NCBI GenBank assembly: GCA_045531755.1
Contig: JAZSEP010000025.1
Location: 1-34,727, forward strand
Reading direction: 5' to 3'
DNA: 34,727 nucleotides
Source: UBA11540 sp045531755
Lineage (GTDB): Bacteria; Bacillota; Clostridia; Oscillospirales; Ruminococcaceae
The translations under genes were made by a program, and so were the position numbers. This document shows, piece by piece, positions 1-6,390 of the stretch (its first letter is position 1; each line of letters begins with the position of its first letter). Under the pieces are notes generated by a model, which searched no databases, was not told the DNA's origin, and saw only the letters and a list, made by a program, of their open reading frames with translations.

Positions 1-462
1 GGCAACGTATTCCCCTGCAGTAAGCTTTCTCGGTATCTCCCCTGCAAGGCACGCAGAGAGAGCGATAAGACCCTCAGAATATTTTTTGAGAGTTTCTTTG
101 TCAACGCGCGGTTTGCCGTAAAAGCCTTCTGTAAAGCCCAAGGAAACGAGTTTTATAAGATTTTGATATCCCGTATTATTTTTACATAAAAGAACCAAGT
201 GAAAGGGCGGATTTTGTATTCTGTCCGCCTTGTCGAATCTTGAAGCAGGTGCAACATACACCTCACAGCCAATTATCGGCTTTATGTTGTATTTAGCGGC
301 AGTTTTGTAAAAGTCTATTGCACCGAACATAACACCGTGGTCAGTTATCGCCACAGCCTTTTGTCCCATCTCGGCTACTTTTTTCATCAAATCATCAAGC
401 TTGCACGCGCCGTCAAGCAAACTATAGCAGGTATGAAGATGAAGATGGCAAAATCCGGACAT
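1..462 (-). CDS. dnaE: DNA polymerase III subunit alpha, N-terminal fragment (PHP domain)
   Basis: This is the first 154 codons of the replicative polymerase; the gene continues past the left edge of the window. The start is the ATG at 460-462, preceded by a strong GGAGGTG ribosome site. The protein opens with the PHP-domain signature HLHLHTCYSLLDG, followed by ITDHGVMFGAIDFY, a typical DnaE PHP motif with metal-ligand-type histidines and aspartate, then IGCEVYVAP and FHLVLLCKN. In DnaE-type polymerases this domain sits N-terminal to the catalytic palm and is either a vestigial or an active proofreading phosphoesterase. The early YSLLDG and GCEVY context argues for DnaE rather than PolC, where the PHP domain is internal. 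It is divergent from the degV gene cluster and has its own promoter. Because only the N-terminus is present, nothing can be said about the polymerase active site. Confidence 0.93.
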   Translation of the reverse strand, partial: MSGFCHLHLHTCYSLLDGACKLDDLMKKVAEMGQKAVAITDHGVMFGAIDFYKTAAKYNIKPIIGCEVYVAPASRFDKADRIQNPPFHLVLLCKNNTGYQNLIKLVSLGFTEGFYGKPRVDKETLKKYSEGLIALSACLAGEIPRKLTAGEYVA

Positions 463-499
463 AGTTGCACCTCCGTTTCGTTTTATCGGTTTCAATAGT

Positions 500-528
500 A
501 TTATATTATATTTTTTACAATTCTTCAA
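500..528 (-). promoter_or_regulatory. sigma-A-like promoter of dnaE
   Basis: On the minus strand TTGAAG (523-528) and TATAAT (500-505) are separated by exactly 17 bases in an AT-rich region. Transcription would start near 493, giving a leader of about 30 bases before the dnaE ATG. A second overlapping TATAAT lies five bases upstream but has only a 12-base spacing. Confidence 0.7.
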
Positions 529-556
529 TTAGTTTGAGACAATATAAATAAAAGTA

Positions 557-585
557 TTGTTTTTTTTGTCATTTTCTGTTAAAAT
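557..585 (+). promoter_or_regulatory. candidate sigma-A promoter of the degV cluster
   Basis: TTGTTT (557-562), a 17-base spacer and TAAAAT (580-585) form a promoter-like pair. The -10 is preceded by TG at the extended -10 position (TGTTAAAAT), which would compensate for the weak -35. It would give a leader of about 85 bases. A TATAAT at 641-646 is closer to the gene but has no acceptable -35 at 16-18 bases, so it ranks second. Confidence 0.45.
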
Positions 586-678
586 TAATGTGTTATCTTA
601 TATCCAAACCGTGTTGCGAATTTATACTTTGTTTTTTGCATATAATTTTCTAAGCGGTGTGGACAACAGGAGGAAATA

Positions 679-1524
679 ATGAAAAAAGTAATCATAACAT
701 CCGACAGCACTTGCGATCTTTCTGAGGAACTTATTTCAAAATATGACATAAAAATTATACCAATGCCCATTACAATGGGTACAGATTCATATCTTGACGG
801 TGTTGACGCCACTGCCCTTGATGTATTCAAGTATTTTGAAAGCACGGGAGACCTTGCAAAATCATCCGCAACCCCAGTTCCAACGTATCAAGAGTTTTTT
901 AAAAAGTACGTTGATGACGGATATGAGGTTGTTCACATAGGTCTCAGCAGTAATCTTTCAGCGACCTACAACAACTCTCTTCTCGCCGGAGAAACACTTG
1001 AAGGATGCTATTGTGTAGACAGCAAAAACCTTTCTACAGGAATTGGTCTTTTGGTCATCGAAGCAGCACTTCAAAGGGACAAAGGCTTGTCGGCATCCGA
1101 AATTGCAAAAAGCATCGAAGCCCGTTGTGACAAGGTTAACGCAAGTTTCGTTATTGACACCTTGAAGTACTTGGCGAAAGGCGGCAGATGTTCGTCTGTT
1201 GCGGCTTTGGGCGCAAATATGCTCCAGCTGAAACCCTGTATCGAGGTTCAAAACGGTTCTATGTCTGTGACCAAAAAATATCGCGGTAAATTTTCCGCCT
1301 GCCTTGCAAGCTACGTAAGTGACCGTCTTAAAGACAATGACAACATTGATACTTCAAGGATTTTTGTAACTCACTCGCATTGTTCTCCCGAAATTGTTGA
1401 AATGGTAAAACAAGAAGTTGCTAAATATAAGAATTTCGATGAAATTCTTGAAACGACAGCAGGCTGTACGATATCCGTACACTGTGGCCCTAATACCCTT
1501 GGAATACTCTACTTCAATAAATAA
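679..1524 (+). CDS. DegV family fatty-acid-binding protein
   Basis: A 281-residue protein, the normal DegV length. It opens with the family motif TSDSTCDLS (about residues 7-15). It also carries HIGLSSNLSATYNN (about 90-103) and the later block DTLKYLAKGGR (about 162-172) that lines the lipid cleft. DegV proteins bind a single fatty acid; FakB members of the family present fatty acids to the kinase FakA for entry into phospholipid synthesis. No fakA-like gene is in this window, so whether this is a true FakB or another DegV paralogue is open. The ATG at 679 follows AGGAGG at 668-673 with good spacing. It is first in a run of four same-strand genes and is divergent from dnaE. Cytoplasmic, no signal peptide. 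Confidence 0.92.
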   Translation: MKKVIITSDSTCDLSEELISKYDIKIIPMPITMGTDSYLDGVDATALDVFKYFESTGDLAKSSATPVPTYQEFFKKYVDDGYEVVHIGLSSNLSATYNNSLLAGETLEGCYCVDSKNLSTGIGLLVIEAALQRDKGLSASEIAKSIEARCDKVNASFVIDTLKYLAKGGRCSSVAALGANMLQLKPCIEVQNGSMSVTKKYRGKFSACLASYVSDRLKDNDNIDTSRIFVTHSHCSPEIVEMVKQEVAKYKNFDEILETTAGCTISVHCGPNTLGILYFNK

Positions 1525-1549
1525 GTCGATTTGAAAGGAGCTGTGCATC

Positions 1550-2380
1550 ATGATCGGAGATTTACATTGCCACACCAAACTATCTGATGGTTCTATGGGA
1601 ATCGAAGAGCTTGTTGCATATGCCAAACGAATGGGGCTTGATTTTCTTGCCATAACCGACCACGACACAATGGCTGGCGTAAAGCGCGCTTCTGTTCTTT
1701 GCAGTCGCTACGGAATTTCCTTGATTTCCGGATTAGAGCTTTCGGTTATGGATAACTCTCGCAAGCGAAAGGCCCATATTCTTTGTTACCTTCCCGACAA
1801 AACCATTCTTATTGATAGCCTTTGCAGCAAGATAATATCAAGCCGGTCAAAAGCCGGACAGAAAATGGCGTTAGAGGTAATGAAGTATTACCCTATAGTA
1901 ATCGAAAATATCCTCAAGTTTTCACAAGGCAGCCTGTGCATTTACAAACAGCATATAATGTGTGCCTTGATGGAAGCAGGTTATACTAATGAAATGTTCG
2001 GAGACCTTTTTAAAGACTTGTTTGATACTAAAAACGGACGTGCTTATGAGCCGGTTGAATATCCGGACGTAGAAGCTGCCTTGAAGATTATAAAATCCTC
2101 AGGAGGAATTGCCGTTCTTGCACATCCGGGAGTATATTCAAGCTTTGAACTTGCCGAAGAAATGGCAGAGAAAAAGTTGATTTCGGGAATTGAGCTATAC
2201 CATCCCAAAAATACAGACCAGGACAAAAAGCAAATTCTTGAGCTTTGTGATAAATACAAACTCATCACCACAGGCGGAACTGATTTCCACGGTATGTATG
2301 CAAAAAGGCCAAACCCCATTGCGACCTGTATGGCTACAGACCAACAGATAAGCGCCCTGTTTGCACTAAAATCTAAGTAA
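1550..2380 (+). CDS. PHP domain phosphoesterase (TrpH/RNase AM-like)
   Basis: A 276-residue single-domain PHP protein. The metal-site motifs of the family are in order: GDLHCHTKLSDG (about residues 3-14), LAITDHDTM (about 33-41), SGLELSV, VLAHPGVYSS in the C-terminal half, and GGTDFHGMY near the end. Length and motifs match the YciV/TrpH group, which in characterised members is a 3',5'-nucleoside bisphosphate phosphatase with 5'-to-3' exoribonuclease activity (RNase AM). Assigning that substrate here is inference. It lies 25 bases after degV with its own GAAAGGAG ribosome site, so it is probably cotranscribed. It is distinct from the HisK histidinol phosphatase branch, and there are no histidine genes nearby. 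Soluble and cytoplasmic. Confidence 0.85.
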   Translation: MIGDLHCHTKLSDGSMGIEELVAYAKRMGLDFLAITDHDTMAGVKRASVLCSRYGISLISGLELSVMDNSRKRKAHILCYLPDKTILIDSLCSKIISSRSKAGQKMALEVMKYYPIVIENILKFSQGSLCIYKQHIMCALMEAGYTNEMFGDLFKDLFDTKNGRAYEPVEYPDVEAALKIIKSSGGIAVLAHPGVYSSFELAEEMAEKKLISGIELYHPKNTDQDKKQILELCDKYKLITTGGTDFHGMYAKRPNPIATCMATDQQISALFALKSK

Positions 2381-2395
2381 TAGGAAGTAAATGCT

Positions 2396-2650
2396 ATGCG
2401 TTATAATTACACAACTACGGGGGTTTGTTCAAGACAAATTTCCTTTGATATTGAAGACGGCAAAATTAAAAACGTAGTATTTGTCGGCGGATGCAACGGA
2501 AATCTCAAAGGCATTTCCTCGCTTGTTGAAGGCGCGGACGCCAAAGACATCATAAAAAGGCTCCGAGGAACAAAGTGCAACAGCAAAAGCACCTCTTGCC
2601 CCGACCAGCTTGCAGTTGCAATAGAAAAAGCTCTTTCAGAGATTGAATAA
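2396..2650 (+). CDS. TSCPD domain protein, TIGR03905-like
   Basis: A small 84-residue protein that is essentially one TSCPD domain: an N-terminal TTGVCSRQISFDI strand region, GGCNGNLKGISSLV in the middle, and the name-giving cysteine motif TSCPDQLA near residues 66-73. It contains five cysteines, including the spaced pair C58 and C68. TSCPD domains also occur at the C-terminus of vitamin B12-dependent ribonucleotide reductases, where they carry zinc-binding or redox cysteines. The stand-alone form is conserved in Clostridia and has no established function. It follows the PHP gene by 15 bases with an AGGAAG-like ribosome site, so it is in the same operon. Confidence 0.82.
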   Translation: MRYNYTTTGVCSRQISFDIEDGKIKNVVFVGGCNGNLKGISSLVEGADAKDIIKRLRGTKCNSKSTSCPDQLAVAIEKALSEIE

Positions 2651-2675
2651 ACATATCGTAAAGTAGGTGAACAAG

Positions 2676-3212
2676 ATGCGTAGCTTCGAAGACGAAGATA
2701 TGAAAATCGCAGGCGCGACTGCCGAAGAAGAAAATACATCCTATGGAGATATAGCTGCAGTTGCTTTTAAATTACAGCTTGAGAGTGGAAATATTGAAAA
2801 AGCAAAGCATCTTGGCACTATTGTTGCGGATAAAATAGCTTCTGCGCCGTTTATCGACAAGGTTTCAAAACAGAAAATGATACTAATCCGCTTTTGTGTA
2901 ACAAACTTTATTTCAATTATGCTACGCGACGAAACACTCACACACATAGCTGTAGACGGGTTTGAAAGCATAGTTGCAGAAAAGTTTGGAATAAGCGCAG
3001 ATGACGATATGGTTAGTGAAATGTACACGGTTTTTCTTATTGCTTCAAGAGAAAAAATCAACGTGGCACAGCACATAGCACAAACCTACTCTCGCTTCTG
3101 TACCTCAAAAGATGACGCCATAGCCGATGCTTTGGGAATCTATGATTTTTGTGGAGATGCTGTTTCCTCCGCTATAAAAGCTTTGAATTTTGTTGATATC
3201 CGCTCTGTCTAA
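2676..3212 (+). CDS. hypothetical helical protein, last gene of the degV cluster
   Basis: I do not recognise this family. The frame is open from a GTG at 2667, but the ATG at 2676 with AGGTG at 2665-2669 is the better start, giving 178 residues. The protein is acidic at its N-terminus (RSFEDEDMK) and looks soluble and largely alpha-helical, with alternating hydrophobic and charged runs. No signal peptide, membrane segment or nucleotide-binding motif is visible. It has only a few cysteines and no obvious metal ligand cluster. It starts 25 bases after the TSCPD gene and is followed by a strong hairpin, so it is probably the last cistron of the degV-PHP-TSCPD operon. Regular codon structure and a proper ribosome site support it as a real gene; function cannot be inferred. 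Confidence 0.7.
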   Translation: MRSFEDEDMKIAGATAEEENTSYGDIAAVAFKLQLESGNIEKAKHLGTIVADKIASAPFIDKVSKQKMILIRFCVTNFISIMLRDETLTHIAVDGFESIVAEKFGISADDDMVSEMYTVFLIASREKINVAQHIAQTYSRFCTSKDDAIADALGIYDFCGDAVSSAIKALNFVDIRSV

Positions 3213-3232
3213 ACTAAAACCTTGAATAAATA

Positions 3233-3291
3233 AACACCCCATCTTAAATAATAAGTTGTATAGCAGCTTATTGAAGACGGGGTGTTTTTTT
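3233..3291 (+). terminator. long hairpin with U-tract, terminator or leader hairpin
   Basis: The outer stem pairs 3233-3245 with 3274-3286 (AACACCCC with GGGGTGTT and TCTT with AAGA, one mismatch). The inner stem pairs 3250-3258 with 3264-3272 (AATAAGTTG with CAGCTTATT, one U-G pair) around a five-base loop. Seven Ts follow at 3285-3291. It has the form of an intrinsic terminator for the degV cluster. It also carries the only plausible ribosome site (GGGGTG) of the next gene and abuts that gene's TTG start. Confidence 0.8.
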
Positions 3292-3967
3292 GTTAGTTAT
3301 TTTCATTCGTACCATAATTCTGTATCTTGTGATAGTTATCTCTTTGCGAATAATGGGAAAAAGACAGCTCGGAGAACTTCAACCATCGGAGCTCGTTATC
3401 ACAATTTTGATTTCTAATATAGCCACACTCCCTATAGAAGACACAAACATTCCCCTTTTGGGAGGTCTTATTCCTATATTAACGCTTGTTTGTCTTGAGG
3501 TGTTTGCCTCAATACTTGGAATAAAGTCACAAAGAGCAAGAAAACTGATTTCAGGCACGCCGACGTTCGTGATAAAAAACGGTGTGATCGATCAAAAAAA
3601 GCTACGTGACCTCAGATTTACGACAGATGACCTTATGGAAGGATTGCGCGAACAGAGTATTTTTGACATAAGAGACGTTGACTATGCTATCGTTGAAACT
3701 ACAGGCAAGCTCAGCGTTTTCAAGGTCTTTGATCAGCAGGAGGTTACCGCAAAAATGTTGAAAATCTCTCCTAAATGCAGCAGCAACTCCCCGCAAACTA
3801 CGGTAATAAGTGACGGAAAACTAATAGAAGACGGTATGAATTACTGCAATATTGACGAGCGATTTATTGCAAATATTTTAAAGAAAAACAACTGCAACAT
3901 CAAAGACGTTTTTATTATGACCTGCAACCGTTCACGAGATTATTATATAGTTAAAAAGGAGCTCTAA
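3290..3967 (+). CDS. DUF421 (YetF-like) membrane protein
   Basis: A 225-residue YetF-type protein. Two to three N-terminal membrane segments (about residues 1-20, 34-50 and 56-75) surround the family signature MGKRQLGELQPSELVITIL. The cytoplasmic C-terminal alpha/beta domain carries RDLRFTTDDLMEGLRE and VDYAIVETTGKLSVF. The family's role is not settled; B. subtilis YetF-group paralogues have been linked to spore or membrane physiology. The start is placed at TTG 3290 because the resulting MLVIFIRTIILYL matches the usual N-terminus of relatives and no ATG is available in frame. That codon lies at the end of the U-tract of the preceding hairpin, with GGGGTG in the stem as the likely ribosome site. 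The next gene begins immediately after its stop. Confidence 0.85.
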   Translation: MLVIFIRTIILYLVIVISLRIMGKRQLGELQPSELVITILISNIATLPIEDTNIPLLGGLIPILTLVCLEVFASILGIKSQRARKLISGTPTFVIKNGVIDQKKLRDLRFTTDDLMEGLREQSIFDIRDVDYAIVETTGKLSVFKVFDQQEVTAKMLKISPKCSSNSPQTTVISDGKLIEDGMNYCNIDERFIANILKKNNCNIKDVFIMTCNRSRDYYIVKKEL

Positions 3968-4348
3968 ATGTCGCGTTTTATAACCGCTATAATTATTTTT
4001 GCACTGATAATTTCAAGCTCAACAGCGTCAGTTATATATATTTCAAAAAGCGAGAAGGTGTTACAGTCACACCTTGACAGCATTGTTGAAAGCGCAACAA
4101 ACGGAGATATGAAGCAAGCAGAAAAATTTTCTGAAGAATTCGTTGAAAAATGGAATTCTATGGAACCTCTTTTTATAATGCTTATACGGCATCACAGCGT
4201 AGACGAAATAACAAAATATTCAGCACGTCTTTCGACGTATTGTAAATATGAAAAGCCTTCTGAAGCCATCGCAGAAGCACGTATGATAAAAACGATATTA
4301 AAACATATGAGCGATGACGAAAAACCGAGAATGCACAATTTCTTTTAA
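3968..4348 (+). CDS. DUF4363 family protein
   Basis: A 126-residue protein with one N-terminal membrane segment (about residues 4-24, FITAIIIFALIISSSTASVI) followed by a helical extracytoplasmic domain rich in charged residues. Genes of the DUF4363 type are commonly found directly behind DUF421/YetF genes in Clostridia, and this one starts on the base after the DUF421 stop codon, using an AAGGAG ribosome site inside the end of that gene. Translational coupling and a joint membrane role are therefore likely. Function is unknown. The family name rests on size, topology and this neighbourhood rather than on a diagnostic motif. Confidence 0.68.
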   Translation: MSRFITAIIIFALIISSSTASVIYISKSEKVLQSHLDSIVESATNGDMKQAEKFSEEFVEKWNSMEPLFIMLIRHHSVDEITKYSARLSTYCKYEKPSEAIAEARMIKTILKHMSDDEKPRMHNFF

Positions 4349-4478
4349 GTGTCACGAATCCCCCTTTTTGAATAGAATAGAACAAGCCTGCACAAAATTT
4401 TCTTTCCTTGTGATTAAACACTGATTGGACTGTAAATAATATTAACACAAACATTCCAATTCGGAGAGTGAACTTCAA

Positions 4479-4853
4479 GTGACTGTTAAAAGAGGAGATA
4501 TTTACTATGCAGATTTGAGCCCTGTTGTGGGTTCAGAGCAAGGCGGAGTAAGGCCTGTACTGATTGTACAAAACGATATTGGCAACAGATACAGCCCAAC
4601 AGTTATTGCCGCCGCAATTACAAGTCAGCGCGAGAAAGCAAAGCTACCAACACACATCGAGGTGCGTGGAGAAACCTGCGGTCTTGCCAAAAACTCTGTT
4701 GTTCTTTTGGAACAGATACGAACCATTGACAAAAGACGTCTTAAGGAACATATGGGAACCTTGGACGATAATTCAATGAATCTAATTAACCGTGCTCTGT
4801 CAATAAGCTTTGGATTAGGGCTTGGAGACAGTGAAAATATCAGCTTTACATAA
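4479..4853 (+). CDS. mazF: MazF/EndoA family endoribonuclease toxin
   Basis: A 124-residue PemK/MazF fold protein very similar in layout to B. subtilis EndoA (NdoA). It begins KRGDIYYADLSPVVGSEQGG, then RPVLIVQND with the catalytic arginine at position 25, AAITSQ with the catalytic threonine at 48, and LEQIRTIDKRRL late in the chain. Such enzymes cut single-stranded mRNA at short specific sequences in the cytoplasm. The start is a GTG at 4479 with GGAGAG at 4463-4468. In many Bacillota the antitoxin gene lies directly upstream; here the upstream neighbour is the DUF4363 gene with 130 bases between, so no cognate antitoxin is visible. The gene ends at a terminator shared with the convergent liv operon. 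The intergenic region before it holds no promoter I would defend. Confidence 0.93.
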   Translation: MTVKRGDIYYADLSPVVGSEQGGVRPVLIVQNDIGNRYSPTVIAAAITSQREKAKLPTHIEVRGETCGLAKNSVVLLEQIRTIDKRRLKEHMGTLDDNSMNLINRALSISFGLGLGDSENISFT

Positions 4854-4863
4854 AGCTGCAAAA

Positions 4864-4889
4864 AAACCGACCGCAAATGCGGTCGGTTT
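4864..4889. terminator. bidirectional intrinsic terminator between mazF and livF
   Basis: A perfect 11-base inverted repeat, AAACCGACCGC (4864-4874) and GCGGTCGGTTT (4879-4889), encloses a four-base AAAT loop. An A-run lies to the left and a T-rich run to the right, so it can terminate both mazF (+) and the convergent liv operon (-). Confidence 0.93.
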
Positions 4890-4896
4890 AATTTTA

Positions 4897-5607
4897 TCAG
4901 CCACCAAGATATGCCTTTTTGATTTCATCGCTCTCTGCAAGCTCTTTTCCCGTTCCGGAATATGCAATTCTTCCGTTTTCAAGAACATAAGCTCTGTCAG
5001 AAATAGCAAGCGACTTTCCTGCGTTCTGCTCTACCAAAAGAATGGTTGTGCCACGCTTGTGGTATTCCTTAATAATATCGAACACCTGATCGACCAAAAG
5101 CGGTGAGAGTCCCATTGAGGGTTCGTCGAGCATTAACAGCTTAGGATGACACATCATCGCTCTGCCCATTGCGAGCATTTGCTGTTCACCGCCCGAAAGA
5201 GTACCTGCAATTTGGTTTCTTCTTTCACCAAGACGAGGGAAGGTTGTGTAAATTTCCTCTACGTCCGCTTTAATCTGAGCCTTATCCTTCTGTGTATAAG
5301 CGCCCATCATTAAGTTCTCGTAAACTGTGAGTTCTTGAAAAACGTGTCTGCCTTCCGGAACCTGAGTCATACCGAGGTTTACTATCTTGTGACCGGGCAT
5401 TTTGGTAATATCGGTGCCGTTGTAAATCACGCTGCCGCTTCTTGCAGGAATAAGTCCCATAATGCTCTGCATTGTAGTAGTTTTGCCTGCTCCGTTTGCG
5501 CCGATCAAGGTAACAATTTCACCCTCGTTTACTTCAAAGCTGATATCCTTAATTGCTTGGATAACGCCATAGTAAACGCTTAAATCTTTAACTTCTAACA
5601 GTGCCAT
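4897..5607 (-). CDS. livF: branched-chain amino acid ABC transporter ATP-binding protein LivF
   Basis: A 236-residue ATPase, normal length for LivF. Walker A is GANGAGKTTT (about residues 36-45), the ABC signature is LSGGEQQMLAMGRAM (about 137-151) and Walker B with the following D-loop is LLMLDEPSMGLSP. It lacks the long C-terminal BCA_ABC tail of LivG, as expected. It pairs with LivG to energise import of leucine, isoleucine and valine (or another amino acid or small amide) through LivH-LivM. The ribosome site is AAGGGGGT, 12 bases after livG. It is the last gene of the operon, ending at the shared terminator. Confidence 0.95.
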   Translation of the reverse strand: MALLEVKDLSVYYGVIQAIKDISFEVNEGEIVTLIGANGAGKTTTMQSIMGLIPARSGSVIYNGTDITKMPGHKIVNLGMTQVPEGRHVFQELTVYENLMMGAYTQKDKAQIKADVEEIYTTFPRLGERRNQIAGTLSGGEQQMLAMGRAMMCHPKLLMLDEPSMGLSPLLVDQVFDIIKEYHKRGTTILLVEQNAGKSLAISDRAYVLENGRIAYSGTGKELAESDEIKKAYLGG

Positions 5608-5619
5608 ATTATTACCCCC

Positions 5620-6390
5620 TTATCCACCGATATACGCTTTAATTACTTCGGGGTCGTTGAGAGCAACAGAGGGGGTTCCCTGTGCTAAAACCGTACCAAA
5701 GTTTAAAACGGTTACTTCGTCGCAAAGACCGGATACAAACTTCATATCATGCTCAATAAGAAGTATTGTTATATCAAATCTATCGCGGATGAGTCGTATA
5801 GTATCCATGAGCTCGGCAGTTTCGTTAGGGTTCATACCTGCCGCAGGTTCGTCCAAAAGAAGAAGTTTGGGATTCGTTGCCAATGCTCGAGCAATTTCCA
5901 ATTTACGCTGTTTTCCGTAAGGAAGATTACACGAAAGGTTGTTTCTCTCATTATAAAGGTCAAAAATTTTCAAAAGCTCTTTTGCCTTTTCGCGCATTTG
6001 CTTTTCAACCTTAAAATGACGAGGAAGGCGGAACATGCTTTCAAAAAGTGAGCATTTAAATTCCGGCTGATTGTGAAGTCCAACCATTACGTTACGGATA
6101 ACGCTCATATTATTAAAAAGACGAATGTTTTGGAAGGTACGGGCAATACCGCAGTGGTTTATGTGCTCCTGACCCTTACCCGTCAGATTTACACCATCAA
6201 GGGTAAACTGACCCGTAGTAGGTTTGTAAACACCTGTAAGCATATTAAAAACCGTTGTTTTGCCGGCACCGTTAGGGCCAACCATACCATATATCTGGTT
6301 TTTTCTTATCTTAAGATTAAGTTCCGAAACCGCCTTCAAACCGCCGAAGGAAATGCCTAAATTTTGAGTTTCAAGTATATAGTCAGACAT
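5620..6390 (-). CDS. livG: branched-chain amino acid ABC transporter ATP-binding protein LivG
   Basis: A 256-residue ATPase with Walker A GPNGAGKTTVFN (about residues 38-49), signature region LPYGKQRKLEIARALA and Walker B LLLLDEPAAGMNPNET. The signature LPYGKQ in place of LSGGQ is the usual LivG variant. The C-terminal ALNDPEVIKAYIGG matches the LivG tail that contacts the permease. It heterodimerises with LivF. Its ATG overlaps the livM stop by one base (TAATG), and the AAGGAGGG ribosome site is embedded in the last livM codons, so translation is coupled. Confidence 0.95.
   Translation of the reverse strand: MSDYILETQNLGISFGGLKAVSELNLKIRKNQIYGMVGPNGAGKTTVFNMLTGVYKPTTGQFTLDGVNLTGKGQEHINHCGIARTFQNIRLFNNMSVIRNVMVGLHNQPEFKCSLFESMFRLPRHFKVEKQMREKAKELLKIFDLYNERNNLSCNLPYGKQRKLEIARALATNPKLLLLDEPAAGMNPNETAELMDTIRLIRDRFDITILLIEHDMKFVSGLCDEVTVLNFGTVLAQGTPSVALNDPEVIKAYIGG

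Noticed and set aside
641..646. TATAAT close to degV as its -10 box
   Set aside because: No reasonable -35 occurs at 16-18 bases; the nearest candidate TTGCGA is 21 bases away. The pair at 557-585 fits better.
3233..3291. Known riboswitch upstream of DUF421
   Set aside because: The element is one long hairpin without a junction, conserved loop or second stem, and matches no riboswitch class I can recall.
4405..4450. Promoter for mazF from TTGTGA in the intergenic region
   Set aside because: At 17 bases downstream the -10 would be TGTAAA, too far from consensus to list.
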